From positions 496,001 to 560,000 of the forward strand of contig OZ005694.1 in assembly GCA_963930775.1 (NCBI GenBank): a stretch of DNA of 64,000 nucleotides. The letters are read 5' to 3'. The DNA is from Cliona cf. orientalis. Lineage: Eukaryota > Porifera > Demospongiae > Clionaida > Clionaidae. The notes under the pieces are model-generated. The model was not told where the DNA came from, searched no databases, and was given only the letters and a program-made list of their open reading frames with translations. Each line of letters begins with the position of its first letter. Positions within the stretch are counted from its first letter, which is position 1. Below are positions 46,178-58,340 of this stretch, piece after piece. The translations under genes were made by a program, and so were the position numbers.

Positions 46178-46794
46178 CCGTATAGCTCCAAATTTTTGTG
46201 GTTCAGAATTTTTGTGAAATTGCTGGAAATCCCATGATTGAAAATTTTCGTGATAAAAATTTCGTGATCGCCAGATTTTTTCATGATTACCACCGCGCCA
46301 CGGCATCGGTGCGGACAATTTACCTTTGTCGCTCTGCCCACAATTGCACGTGGCTCAGCGTTAGGCTAGCATGCTAGTGTGGACGTGAAGAGAAAAAACT
46401 AGACAAGACTTATACTGGCCTCTCTTTCTGCCTTTAGCACCTTGTCTGTTTGGCCATTTCTTCAATGTGGTTGTTGGCAGATTCGATACAAGATGAAGGA
46501 TGTTGTTTGGACAAAGATCCTTGCAGATTTGGTAGGTATCTTTTGCTCATTTTCTGAAAGTAAGCGTACAGAGTCTGTACATCGTTAGCAGCGATTCACA
46601 GTTCAGGCGTTCATTAGCCGACTAGTATCGCATGCGTACACGTACGCACAATCGCGCTTGCAATGCACATGTGCACACAGAACGTAGCCACACTCACAAC
46701 GATACTAAATTTTCGCGAAGGAAATTTTCGTGATCAGAACTCAAATCACGAAATTCACGAAAATATTGTGCCATGAAAATTTGGAGCTATACGG
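46178..46794. mobile_element. TA-flanked MITE with CCGTA ends and iterated 'AATTTTCGTGA'
   Basis: TA at 46176-46177 and 46795-46796. CCGTATAGCTCCAAATTTT at the left and its exact reverse complement at the right (19 bp). Variants of aatttt(c/t)gtga recur at both subtermini (46193-46260 and 46709-46775). The middle is CpG/ACGT-richer, without a gene. Confidence 0.85.
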
Positions 46795-46796
46795 TA

Positions 46797-47957
46797 GGAT
46801 CAAAAGTGAACACTGTATCTGGCTGTGTGCTATACACCCAGCCCAGATAGCCGGCCACTACATAAACCCCTTGGGCGTCTGAACATGTCATCAACCCACT
46901 GATGCCCGTATACCTTCTATGATAAGCACTCTTATCCTGACTATAGAGTATTATTATGATTTAGTATATCCCCTCCCTGTCTTACATTTAGTAACTACAA
47001 TAGTGTCGTCCTCTGCCCATCCTGGCGTGTTTTTCAACATGCAATGTTGAATAACATGGGATGTCCCTGGTACAAGCTCAAGGCTACGCTAAAGCATGAT
47101 ATAATAATATGCATTATTTTTTGTTGTATATACAGGTTCTACAATATCGTGATGACCCACGGTTCTAGAAGATGATATTGTGACTTATGTACTAACTGGT
47201 GTAAGCCTCAAGTACTAAAATTAATGTATTATCGAAATTCTGTATTCATAATAATTACTACTCATCATCTAAGTTTGATTGTGTTCTGTTGTCATTAATT
47301 TTTATCATTTTTTATCGTTGGTTTCACTCTTATTATTTTAATTATCATGTTGATTGGTTTTATTGATCAACTTTTCTAATATTATTATAATATTCACAAT
47401 TGAATAGGTTTACCATACTAAACCTACATTCAATATTATTCCAACACTATTTATGCTGACACTTTCCCACCTATAAGATTGGAATAGTGTGGGAAATTCC
47501 AATACTTTTCCCAAACACTTTTGAGCAATTTCCCACAAAACGGGGTCAAATTCTCAGATACATTACCAGTACTTCTTTGATGATATGAAATGGATCATAC
47601 GCACACACACTTTCCTATATTCTTCACATCATTTTCTTATACCTACTTTCCAGTAGTGACTATAGCTTAGTTAAATAGGCCAGTGCGAGCCGAGCGCTAT
47701 ACAGTGAACTAGGTATCAAGAGGTTCCTCAGCAGTCAAATGGAAGAGACACACCGCTACCTTGGCAGCCTAAACCAGCCTTCTTTGTCAGCCACCTTGAA
47801 GGGCGTGGCTAAGACTTTGCGCGAACTTCGGTACCTCCCATCTATTAGCTACTTAATTACACTGGACAGAGGTTGAGAGTTGAATGAGCAAACCATGTAA
47901 GATGGCATTGATAAATTATACTAAGAGCAATAAAAAAGAACAGAAACAAGTATAAAA
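46797..47957. other. No gene seen
   Basis: AT-rich. Holds the counterpart (47420-47545) of the inverted block at 44790-44880. No exon is supported. Confidence 0.4.
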
Positions 47958-48150
47958 AACAATAAAATTGAAGGATGAAGTAGGGATGGCAGGGTCAAAA
48001 AGTACACAAACAAGATTTGTAAGGGATAAGCATCTGCTATACATCCCTACGCTTGCTTTTTGAGGGGTGCAAAAATAATGCAACTGAATCAAACTATCAT
48101 GAACCATTGTGACAACCAGGGAACAACGTGAATGTCTCCCACATGCCGCA
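47958..48150. repeat. Dispersed repeat related to 986-1165
   Basis: Same order of blocks as 986-1165 (aaaattgaaggatg, agtagggatgg, acatccctacgcttgctttt). It lies just left of duplicated block copy 2; copy 1 of that block lacks it. Confidence 0.6.
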
Positions 48151-48189
48151 CTCAACAAATACGTGAACATTAATAATCACACAACCATC

Positions 48190-49382
48190 TTCACCAAAAT
48201 TTAATTTTAATGATGTCATTTCTCACAGCAGGTCAGATAATGCACTCTACCAGTGACAGTTACTTTGTTCGTTTCACTTGATGTAATATTAATATTGTTC
48301 AGACTATTGATGTGTATGAGAGTTCAATACTCTTATCCCAATCTCTTAATTGCATTATTTGTGTGCAATGCTATGTATAATGCATACACTCAAGTTGTGT
48401 ATGTACAATGTATGTGTGTTGGTGGTTGCCTAGCAACCAAAGTTTTATAGGCAATTTGCCTGCTATGGGAAGGGTGTGAGTCGTCATAAAGTAGGCCAAT
48501 GATAAGCAGAGATCAACTACCAGCAAAATAGTTATCTTACAGTAATTAGGGTGCATTTGACCATGCATCTCATGCACCCCAATTACTGTCAGATAACTAT
48601 GTTATTATGTGTGTGTATGTATGTGTATGTGTGACAGTGTGGTATATATAATTATGGAGGTCCAAGTGAATTAATGAAAACCATGGAGAGGATGCATGTA
48701 CACTTTAGCCCCTCAGCTAGGCACCTTCAACATCACACACATACACAGAGGGAGGAGCAGTAGATGGGGGACTATCCATTAATAGTTTCCTAGTTGTAGT
48801 AAAATTTATGGATGAGATTTCAAGATTCTAATGAATTGGAATGGGACTTTGTGTAGCAGACATGGAATGTGATCAGTCACTACTTTAAGGTGTATAGTTA
48901 CAAACACACTACAAGCAATAACATTCACTAGCTGATAATTAACACACCTCATTAAATGAGGCCACTTGGCGCTGTATGTATAGGCAAGTATAGTCACTGG
49001 TACTGTATATAATATTCATAAGCTACAGTGCATTGACCATAGTATTATTCATTGCATACCATCATGATAGGTGACCAATAGATCGGCTATGAATCTTACT
49101 GGAGCTCACCCTTTATGCATAATGGTTACCTATATTTAGTGTGTGAGCAAGGTGTACATACATGCAATAGAAGGAGGTGAATTAAGCTAGCATAATATTA
49201 TTATTCTAGAGAATAATATTATCGGGTGGGTATGTATAAACACTGGAGAATGATGCTAGTATTAGCTACGGTACCTCCTAATTTTAACTTATCCCTTGAA
49301 TGAAGTACTTCAATACTACAGATACAGAGTACTGACAAGAGATACACTATAACTTTAATATTGACTCACTGAGTACAACATA
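48190..49382 (+). repeat. Duplicated block, copy 2
   Basis: Counterpart of 41206-42537. Shorter mainly through smaller microsatellites. After gagtacaacata the two copies diverge: copy 1 meets an inverted-repeat element, copy 2 continues into atacacacgg. Confidence 0.85.
48418..48603 (+). mobile_element. GTTGGTAGTTG MITE + hairpin composite, copy 3
   Basis: gttggtggttgcctagcaac...gatcaactaccagc (48418-48524), hairpin tagttatcttacagtaatta...attactgtcagataacta (48527-48600), then (tgtatg)n. In duplicated block copy 2. Confidence 0.8.
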
Positions 49383-51029
49383 TACACACGGCCTTCAAGT
49401 TACCTTTGCCAAGGTATGCACACATGATATGGAAAGTAGCAAGTAGGAAATGCCTTCAATATACATAATATTAGATTAACAGTTATTATTGACACAAGGA
49501 ATTGTTCTGTTGAATAGCTGACTCCAGTACAAGATACAGTACAGGGTATATAGTACTCTATGTCAGTAGTCAATAAAATATTTTAAATGATAGCAAATAG
49601 TCAAGCTAGGTCTGGACAACTTGCACGGTAATGGTCGTCAAACCTATAAAAATTAATGTCACGTCCACTTGCATACTATAATAATATAGTGACCCTTTAC
49701 CACATATGCATCTGCACAAGCTCACTGGAGATGCAGAGATGTTAGCACTCTCCCTCAGGCTCAGCATAGGTGGAGGGTTCACTTGACGATGTACCTCAGT
49801 AAAGAGTCATCATGGGTGACAATTAAATTTTTATCATTTTTGTCATTGATGTGGCATACACAAATTCCACCCCCCCCCCCCCCCAACAAGAATTAATGCC
49901 TGTACACACGTACAATGATCCATCAAGACCATGCAAGGGGCATTGCCAAATACAGTGTTAGTAAGCAACAATCGCTACTGTCCTCCAGCTGATGATAGTC
50001 ACATCTTTGACTGTGACCTTTTTCTAGCCCATGCACACTATTTGTCCGAGTTTCTCTGCAGAAGTGGCCGTGAAAGGAGAACAAGCGAGAACAAGAGCGT
50101 TTATCATTTGCACAGTGACACACCCCTGAACTGGGCCAACCACTCGCTCAACCAGTACAGTGTAGAGGACTGTCTGCTGGCAAACGCTCACAATAGTAGC
50201 AACTTAAAACATTCTTTCATTCATCAAAAATAATGAAGCTTTTCGGCTAACATGGTTAGCCTCATCAGGATGATAAAAATGAATGAAAAAAAAATCTTAT
50301 ATAGAAATAAGGGAGAAAATATGGCTCAAAAACGACAGACAAGGGCCAAGACAACAATAAACTAGAGCTCTCTCGAGCACAAAACCCTCGGCGCGCTGCA
50401 TGGCATTAGCTAAATGCTTCAACAGTTGCATGCAGAAAGGAGGTAGCTAAAGGGCTGGGGCTGGGGTGAGACAGGGATGAGGCTAATGTTATACTTACAC
50501 AGCAGTGGCTTATAGCAGCAACAACCCTAGTGTGTAGTATCAAACTCCACACTGTGGTGTAGTCGTGTGTGGAGATTGAAGGGTGTGGCTTGCGAGACTA
50601 ACTGTGGTGTAGAGATCAATCCAACTTCCCTCACTGTAGCCTAACCTCCAATTCTTGGGGACTTAGCTAGAAGACTGAAGTACACTGAGCAATATTGCAT
50701 GTCCAATATTATCGCAACTCACTTGCCAGGTTTAAGCACTGTAATCCCATGCATGCATACAAGCCAGAGAGTCAAAGGGTGCCATAAGAATACAGGAAGC
50801 TTAGCGTGGGATGACGGTGGCTTCTTTTCATCTCTAAGGCTTAAGGAGTAGGTAAAGGTCGTCGGGAGATAAGGGGGTCTAGCTAGACTGTACTATGGGA
50901 TTGATATAACCGCGCATGCGCTGAGGGTTAATAGACATACATACCGTATATAGCGCGTAACCTATTTATACGTTAAGGTCCGATGTTAATTAAATAAAAA
51001 ATGCGTGGGTGTATACTCTCCAAAATCAT
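49383..51029. other. No confirmed gene; possible exon at 49931-50233
   Basis: A 100-codon plus-strand open frame starting with ATG at 49931 (RYCPPADDSHIFDCDLFLAH, HYLSEFLCRSGRER) has higher GC and a protein-like composition, but no domain was recognised and flanking splice sites are ambiguous. A poly-C run is at 49869-49884. The rest is AT-rich. Confidence 0.3.
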
Positions 51030-51195
51030 CGGAAAACATACCATTTAGATCGTCTCAACTAGCTTTTTAACAAACCGCACTCCCACCTTCTGCAAGGCAA
51101 ATATAAGAGATTTTCGTAGGTTAGGGTCGTCCGTTTTAAAAGTATTATAGCCGCACTCTGCGCGCGCGGCGCCTTCGTGCGCGTGCACATGCGCA
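51030..51195. repeat. Dispersed repeat related to 61865-62030
   Basis: ggttagggtcgtc, tatagccgcactc and cgcgcgcg-gcgcctt blocks occur in the same order in both places. The minus strand of both reads a similar peptide (CGY-T-K-DDPNLR-SL), so it might be a duplicated exon, but stops differ. Confidence 0.6.
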
Positions 51196-51444
51196 GTTAA
51201 GTTGTGACGGACTATGATGTTAATAGGCAGATCGGATCCAGGTACTAGGTACAGCGGTTTTCCACGTCCTTGCAATTTCGAGGCCAAAGCGGAAATAGAT
51301 ATTCATGTGACCTGTCATGTCGCGTGCGTGTACTGACGTCATGACTTGACGTGAATACGAGCGCGCGTGCGCGTTGCCTCGCTAATCAACGTGCAACCCA
51401 GGATATTACCGCGAATTTCAAATCGAGCTCGTTTCAAATCAATC

Positions 51445-52434
51445 ATGAAAACCTCGTATGAGCCAAGTCGCTCCAGTGCCTACAGCGAGGATTTGAGGTG
51501 GAGGATGATCTGGCAAAGGGAAGGGTTAGGCTATACCTATGGGGAAATATCAGTAAACCTTGGTGTGGATGCCTCAACAGTCCAAAGGACAGTCACCCTT
51601 TTTAAAAACACTGGAAGTGTGCATAAACGCCCTTACCCTAAGGATAAAGCAGCCAGAAAGCTTACACCTATTGCTCAGTTGTTTGTGCTAAATCTTGTGG
51701 TCAAAAAACCGGGCATATACCTCTATGAAATTCAAAAAGAGCTACAAGTATCACTGCTACTGGAAGTAAGCTTGTCAACCCTATGCAAATTTTTGCATAC
51801 TAATGGATTTACTCACAAAAAACTTCGTACAGTTGCTTCACAGCAAGATAAACATCTAAGGGAGAGATTCACCTCAGAAGTGTCCGTATACTCAACCGAT
51901 ATGTTTATATTTATTGATGAGACTGGTTCAGATGCCAGAAATAAGTTGAGAAAATACGGATATAGCATCAGGGGTATTCCAGCCAAGAATCAAACATTAT
52001 TGGTGCGAGGAGAACGCATTTCAGCCATTGCATGCATGTCAACTGCTGGGTTAGTGGATGTAAAAACCATACATGGAACAGCAAATGGTGAAGTGTTCTA
52101 TAGGTTCATACAGACACATCTCCTACCTCACCTACTACCTTACAATGGAATCAATCCACATTCTGTAGTGGTATTGGATAATTGTTCTATCCACCACGTT
52201 GCAGAGGTAGTCAAATCAATTAACGAAGTGGGAGCTCATGTACTCTTTCTCCCACCCTACTCACCTGACTTCAATCCAATAGAGGAATTATTCTCAAAAG
52301 TAAAAACGATTTTGAGGTCTGCTGAAGATGCACTGGGTGTTGCTGATCTGGAAACTCTTCTACTACACAGTTTCACATCAGTAACTGAGGAAGACTGCCA
52401 AGCATGGATAGATCACAGTGGTATATATACGTAA
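51445..52434 (+). CDS. Tc1/mariner-superfamily (IS630-like) DD34E transposase, intact
   Basis: 329 aa from ATG 51445 (MKTSYEPSRSSAYSEDLRWR). The frame is open further upstream without an ATG, so this is the likely start. The N-terminal helix-turn-helix DNA-binding region (residues 10-70: GYTYGEISVNLGVDASTVQR) and a second HTH with KKPGIYLYEIQKELQ are followed by the DDE core: D158 in FIFIDETGSD, D245 in VVVLDNCSIHH, and E280 in YSPDFNPIEELFSKVK, with 34 residues between the last two. It catalyses cut-and-paste transposition into TA sites. The gene is intronless and unbroken, so it may be active. Confidence 0.93.
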   Translation: MKTSYEPSRSSAYSEDLRWRMIWQREGLGYTYGEISVNLGVDASTVQRTVTLFKNTGSVHKRPYPKDKAARKLTPIAQLFVLNLVVKKPGIYLYEIQKELQVSLLLEVSLSTLCKFLHTNGFTHKKLRTVASQQDKHLRERFTSEVSVYSTDMFIFIDETGSDARNKLRKYGYSIRGIPAKNQTLLVRGERISAIACMSTAGLVDVKTIHGTANGEVFYRFIQTHLLPHLLPYNGINPHSVVVLDNCSIHHVAEVVKSINEVGAHVLFLPPYSPDFNPIEELFSKVKTILRSAEDALGVADLETLLLHSFTSVTEEDCQAWIDHSGIYT

Positions 52435-52512
52435 TAACATCAACAAATTATATTTTTTTATTGTGTATGCATGCCATAATGTCATTTTATTATTAGTTAC
52501 TGTAGTATGCAG

Positions 52513-53547
52513 TCATTTTAATTTGCGAAGAAAATCCAGAATATTTCCCTTTTGTTCAGTATATTCTTTCTCATCAAGGATACCATCCTCAAATAGTTGC
52601 TGTAGAAAGCGTAACTGTTGATAATTTTTCATTCTCAAGTCAACAGCCTTAGCAGGAGACACAGCTGGTACAGGGTTGCCGAAAGGACTGCCAGCATCAT
52701 GATCACGATCAGGTTGGGTAGAATGTGACTGATCCTTGCTGCCAGACATTGCAGTAGCAAAAGCAACAGCAGCCCCAGCTAAAGCATCACTTAGAGATTC
52801 CTTACGCTTCTTTGGTTCGGGATCCTTAAAAGCTGGAAGATGAGGTGGTTCCTCAAAATCCTTGTGCTGGTCAGAGCAAATGCATCTTGCCCAGAGGCGG
52901 AGCCGGGGAGTATCCCACTTTGACCCATGCTTGGATAAAAGCTTCTTATAAGCTTCTTCAACCTCCTTTTCATTCTCTTCTATGTTCTGCTTTTTGCTCG
53001 TTTCTGAGTCCCTCTTTCGCTTGCGAATATTTTCAACCTCCGTTTCATCACATCTTGCATCACACCACAAATTAATGGCACCACCTTGAGGGTACTTTTG
53101 GTACATTGTCTTTAAGTCATCTGGTACTACCAGCCACACTTTTGCCTGCTGACTGCCTTCAAAATATCCAACATTAAAATCAATGGTGTTTGGTACACTC
53201 TCTCTAAAAGATTCGATGAGCTTCACTCGCAGTGATGTTACAGAGTCAAATTTCATTGAACAGTCATTTAGGTGACGCACTATTACATCACTCTTTCGGG
53301 TAGGATTAATAATCTTTACCTTGTAGCTGTAAGAGGGCTGTAGTGATGTTTTGCGTGAAGCCGAACTCTGAGGCCTTGTATTAGTAGTCACACTTGCACT
53401 GCTGATGGTGTTGGTGTTGCCACCCTGAGCCAGTACCGCAGGCCCTCCGATCGTCACCAAAGGCCCACCAACGCCGGGAGGTTGTCTAGCAAGGAATCCC
53501 TGTAATTGTTTCAAAACATCACCGACATTGTTGGGAGCTTGCTGCAT
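52513..53547 (-). CDS. Accessory protein of the two-gene Tc1/mariner element, unknown function
   Basis: 344 aa, ATG at 53547 (MQQAPNNVGDVLKQLQGFLA), intact. Residues 1-70 are Gln/Gly/Ser/Thr-rich. Residues about 75-168 (YSYKVKIINPTRKSDVIVRH through KVWLVVPDD) look like a ubiquitin-like/PB1-type beta-grasp. Residues 170-250 are basic and helical (NIRKRKRDSE, then EEAYKKLLSKHG and DTPRLRLWARCI). The tail (LRFLQQLFEDGILDEKEYTE) resembles a SHOCT short C-terminal domain, a known oligomerisation-type helix-turn module. The domain calls are inference from pattern. Position inside the TIRs and the intact frame indicate it is carried by the transposon; a role as DNA-binding, regulatory or assembly partner is possible but unproven. 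Confidence 0.75.
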   Translation of the reverse strand: MQQAPNNVGDVLKQLQGFLARQPPGVGGPLVTIGGPAVLAQGGNTNTISSASVTTNTRPQSSASRKTSLQPSYSYKVKIINPTRKSDVIVRHLNDCSMKFDSVTSLRVKLIESFRESVPNTIDFNVGYFEGSQQAKVWLVVPDDLKTMYQKYPQGGAINLWCDARCDETEVENIRKRKRDSETSKKQNIEENEKEVEEAYKKLLSKHGSKWDTPRLRLWARCICSDQHKDFEEPPHLPAFKDPEPKKRKESLSDALAGAAVAFATAMSGSKDQSHSTQPDRDHDAGSPFGNPVPAVSPAKAVDLRMKNYQQLRFLQQLFEDGILDEKEYTEQKGNILDFLRKLK

Positions 53548-53724
53548 GATGAATTTAGATAGCTAGAGTCAGTCAGCCAAGCATGGCGCCTTCCCTACAC
53601 TAAGCTGCGGTCAGATCACGTGCTGAGTGTATGACTAGACTGCCACGCTAACGCGATCTGATTGGTCAGAACAAACGCATCCGCTTTTTGAAGGTACGTT
53701 GCAAGGTCATCGAAAACCGCTGTA

Positions 53725-56272
53725 CTAGGTACTAGGTACTAGGTATGGCGCATGGCCTGGGTCAAAGTACACGGTCAACACATCCACATGCAGAGTATGA
53801 CCCAATCCAAGCAGTCTATGATTATGCGTAGTAAGTTACCTTATTATAATAGCTTAGTGCAATGATTTCAGAACGTGAGACTATGTGCCAAGGTACTACG
53901 ATGGCTATCCCGGAATGGCCTGGCCCGCTGAACCAATAAGATTCCTTTGGTAGCCGGGTCAGAGATGTCGCCTGATCAGTTTATGCATAGTTTTATGTGT
54001 CATGGGGGGGGGGGGGGGGGGGGGAGAGTAGGTTACACCGCAGGATTAGGCAGCTAGTGGGTGATTGGTGATCCTCTCCTTGGTGCTGAGCTATTCAAAT
54101 AAGCCTGAGACTTGAAAATAGTTTCTGTATATACACTGATGATTGTTTCAATTTATTGGGGGTAGTCACCCTTATTCAGCCGGTACTCCTACCTACCTAC
54201 CTACAGTGGAGATTGAGGATTTTTGTTGACAAAATCAGGCCTGTACAGTAGCCTTTCTCAAAGGGGGGTTACGTAGGGGGCGTGTCTCAGACTTTGATGG
54301 ATGTATGTTGTGGGCATTAGCCCACAGCCCCACGTACAGGGTCTGGGGGCATGCTTCCCCCAGAAATTTTGGAAATTTAGACTCTGAGAGCAATTCTGAG
54401 GCAATCTGACACTTGTTATCGCTGAAATTTGCCACCTTCACCTTAGTAAATACTCTGTGCTGTTTATATAATACCATAATACCTACACTATACTACTAGC
54501 TTGCTCTATACTGCATAGCTATTGTACATTCGGTGTGTGTTATTACCCCGTGGGCATGCACAAGGGATGAAGTAATCAGTTGTGTTGTCGTTGACACAAA
54601 AAATTGCCATCTCTCAATGCTTGGGCACATAAGCGGCTCGTAAGCACAACAAATCAGTTGCATTTGGCAAAAAAACGGGCTTCAGTGTGTGAATCAAGGG
54701 ACATGGTCCACGAGCGTCACGAATAGTTCCATTTTGTTAGCCTTTGTAACCGTGCCTATCGACAGTGCCCACTCAAAATAACTAGAGCTCTGTAGAGCAC
54801 ATACCCCGCGCGCCCTGTAGCCACTATATAGCGTAGTATTGCAACACTATGAGGCGCTAGGCACACATGTAGCGGTTTCATGACGTGACGACCCTTTCCA
54901 ACACAGTGCTTGAGCATGTGCAGTCGCATACAATTATGCTAAAAGAGTGGGTGTGGTCAATAAACCACAGGCATGCTTAACAGAAAATGCACGATTTGTA
55001 GCACTAGTAAGCCTTTTTGAGAAATTCGAAGCGCGTACAATCAATTTTTTCACCGATATCTACAGATTGGTTGTGCTTATAGCACGCACAGACGCCTAGA
55101 ACTCGAGATCTGGCGATTTTCGTGCCGACGACGACAACAACAGACATACAAACCGATTGCTTTACCCCCTGCGCATGTGCGCGCGGTAACAATGCATTAT
55201 GCATGGAAGGCCTTATGCTTTCTGCTCGTGCACATAACGAATATTATGAACTGGTAAAGGGTCTCAATAATGCTGGTGGTATATGCTTGGCTGCTGACTG
55301 GAATACAAAGCCGTATCGAATCAGAATGTCAGATACCTTTATCTACTACATAGTCTAGATCTTTTTCCCCATGCACACAAAAGTACATGTAGATCTATGG
55401 ATTATGCAATTTACATGTGGACCCTGTGGTATGTGCTCTAGTGTGGAAAGCAACCCTTAGCTGTGTAAAGAAACATGCAAGTTACATCTAGATTTCCAAT
55501 ACTCTTAAATGGCCAAAAAAAGTGGGTTCGTCTGCCCCCACCCTCTGCATACGGGCCTGAAAATAAGCACTTGATTGCTCACTTACTGGATATTCCATGA
55601 AAGAGGTGTTTTGTTACTCTTGAAAGGTCAACTCTCATATTGGTATTGAAAAATATCCCATAGAGTACTAAATCCCTCAGAAATGTACCAAGAAAGTCTT
55701 GCTATCTTGGATGTATAATAAGGGTTGAATTTTTGAAACATGGCTCACCATAGGGATGATGCCAGCATTTTTAGTACAGTGTGTATGCCACTTTCTTCTT
55801 TAGTATACCAACAAATGTATGGACGTACATGTGTACATGTACATGATCTACAGGTGTATAATGTTCCTTCCATTCAGGTATAGTGTGCTATAGTATGGGT
55901 GTAACTCATTGCATGTCTGTTGGTGACTATATACAGCATAGTGAGATGGGATCTGGGTCGGTCAGCGATAGCCAAACTTCACTGGGATGCCCTTAGAGCT
56001 AGTGGGTGCCTTGTTTCGTGAGAGTTGTCCCACTGGATAGATGCAGGTTCAGGGGACCAAGAGAAGCCAGTGGTCGTATGCATGTGCTTCATAGCAAACC
56101 TTTATGTCTTCATGTTTGTAGAGCACCCAGTCATGCAAGCTTGGAGGGACAGTCTGCTTAACTAGCTACAGGCTGTATAGGCTACGTCCCTATTATTATG
56201 CCTAGGACGTTAAATTTTGTATCCCACTATTGCTTAGGGCTGCGTTGCACGCCTTCGATTAGACGTTATGCG
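53725..56272. other. No gene; dispersed repeat fragments
   Basis: Poly-G run at 54004-54023; (ctac)n at 54188-54204; a repeat fragment at 54240-54410 with gggtctgggggcatgcttcc followed by cccagaaattttggaaattt, a form common to invertebrate MITEs (from memory). A CpG-rich block lies at 54760-54860. Open frames here are short and without similarity. Confidence 0.45.
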
Positions 56273-56480
56273 GAATTGACATTATGCGGCGCAGATACTA
56301 ATAGCTACTCTGCCATACACTTCGGTTAGATGCTAACGCACCTTTGCTGCTGGCATCAACTTGCACATACCACTATACCTGATGCGTAATGAACTGTGCT
56401 GGAATCAATGTTATGCTGTGCAGATACCAATAGCGACTCTGCCATACACTTTGGTTAGCTTATGCACGCCACTATACCCG
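56273..56480. repeat. Tandem duplication, unit about 128 bp
   Basis: gaattgacattatgcggcgc, agatactaatagctactctg and ccatacacttcggttag (from 56274) are repeated from 56402 as gaatcaatgttatgctgtgc, agataccaatagcgactctg and ccatacactttggttag. Both units end near accactatac / gccactatac. Confidence 0.8.
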
Positions 56481-58338
56481 ATATAGCCATTATTGTAGGA
56501 GGCTCTAATGAATATGGTGCTCCTGGTTGGAGTTTACTATTAAGTGTTTGTGGCTGAGTAGGCTAAAGGCCGATCCTTTGATTCCCATTTATTGTGTCTG
56601 TTCCTTGGAGATAGTAATGATGGGGATGTGCTATCCCCGATCAGGTCCTCAAACAGGTACTGGTCACAACTGACCTCCTGAGTCAGTTGGACAGGAGTGG
56701 TCGCCTGTGGTTGATACCGCGTGGTGGGAGGGTGGGAGATTTCGTTAGTCAGGGTGATGCCGGATTTGCTTGCTGTGCGCCTTGGAAGTCGACTAGGACT
56801 GAGAGTTTTAGTTGCGCTAATGCTTTATATACTACCGTTGCAGCATTGCCTTCACTGTACCATGCTGTGCATTTGGTTTTGGCGCGCATTGATCCCTCAC
56901 TGCGCCTGCGTCGAGTTACTGCGGCTGCGCCGCTGCGCCGCCATCAGCCACGCTCTCCTACGGTTAACTCGGGTTAAACTGATGTTTCAACCCCCATTAT
57001 ATACATATAAAACCGCTTCCTGTACCTCGTGTATTCGGGGCTCGCTCAGGCTCGCCCCGAATTATAGAGATGCACAGGTGCTGAGTCAGCAAACAAGGTC
57101 CTGCCAAAAGATAAACCACAACCATCTGGTTAATTATCCAGTACGTGTATCTATCTATGGGAGGGTATGAATATTGGACTACTGTTGCAGTCGGCCGATA
57201 TTCGAGGTATCAGTGTCGCATGTAAACGTGAAAGAGCGCCCAGGTAAATTATCTACGGATCTCCGTAATTCGAATAGCAGCTACAGCTACTATTGATTTC
57301 AGGCTTATTCAAGCACGGTTACCAATCTAGAGTGAGGCTATCCGGCCGATACTTCACCGTATTAAGTGGGCGTGGTTACGATCGCCAGCGTGCATGAAAA
57401 TTCTTTTGTGCTGAAACGTGGCATAGGCTTGGTTCTGCGGCTGTTTGGCAGGTTATTTATCGATCTTACCTCGATTATTTGACGTTTCAGTCCTCATAAA
57501 CCAGCTATTTGAGCTACATTTTTCCAGGGCAGCTACACATGGGCGCATATTCGAGTAAATACTAGACCTTAGCAGGAAATTGAGCCAAAAGTGGGGGGTG
57601 GCAGACCATCCAGATTTGATCAGACAGTCTTGATTTGGAAGCTTGGATTCCGAATTCCACTTGTCCCAAAGAAATGTTCTTCAATGTCCCCCTTCTTAAT
57701 AACAGGGGTTCCCTACACAGTACACTAGCCACACAGCCATTTGCTACTATATCCTTCACTGTGGCTACTGGTTCCTGGACTGGGTAGCCAACTTTAGCCA
57801 TTGTTTCCCATACAAACTGCTTTTAAGTGTCAGCCATGGTCGGTAGTATCCTTGAGAAATGGCTATAAGATTTTGTAAGCTTCGGGAAACCCTGTATAAT
57901 CTGGCAGTGTTGCAATAGCTTGGCACAGTTCTACGATTTTGATGATCTTCACTTCCTGACGTTAACATGCCAGATGCACTTTGGTAATCATCATTGGGAA
58001 TACATGTAATATTAATGTCCCCACTTGCATCTGCCAGTAGGTTGGAAAAAATGCATGGTGGTGGAAATTGGGGAAGGTGACGTTTACTTGCATATGTCAT
58101 TGCAAATACATGTAGAGAGCGATTAGTAACTAACAGACTTGTCAAAGTGCACTTTCAGAAGATTGGTCGGAGTTCTACATGCATTTGTTCATACATGTAC
58201 ATGTGTATGTATGTAGAGAGAGGGGGTGGGGTGAAACTTGCCTGATATAGCCATTAGTATTTAGTATAATCTTTTTATTTGTGTATAATTATTGTCTCAG
58301 AAACCACCAGAAGGGTTTGTAAGTTTCCTAGGGTAGCA
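56481..58338. other. No confirmed gene; hairpin at 57028-57062 and weak minus-strand frames 57562-58145
   Basis: attcgggg...ccccgaat (57030-57061) forms a short hairpin. At 57270-57570 are fragments resembling the 61333 element (gctactattgatttcaggct). The minus-strand frames 57562-57801 and 57765-58145 overlap and could be one frameshifted coding remnant (GYPVQEPVATVKDIVANGCV), but I recognise no family. Confidence 0.3.
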
Positions 58339-58340
58339 TA

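Larger units (their letters stand above)
51252..53722. mobile_element. Two-gene Tc1/mariner-superfamily transposon (2471 bp)
   Basis: TA at 51250-51251 and 53723-53724. TIRs: CAGCGGTTTTCCACGTCCTT-GCAA on the left, CAGCGGTTTTCGATGACCTT-GCAA in reverse on the right, about 24 bp with a few mismatches. It encloses two intact, convergent open frames: the transposase (51445-52434, plus) and a second protein (52513-53547, minus), with 78 bp between their 3' ends. Flanking DNA on both sides contains ctaggta iterations. A second ORF is unusual for this superfamily, which normally encodes only a transposase. Confidence 0.85.

Noticed and set aside
56687..57170. Overlapping plus-strand frames of 96 and 149 codons
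   Set aside because: GC-rich stretch open in two frames, no domain, no splice support.
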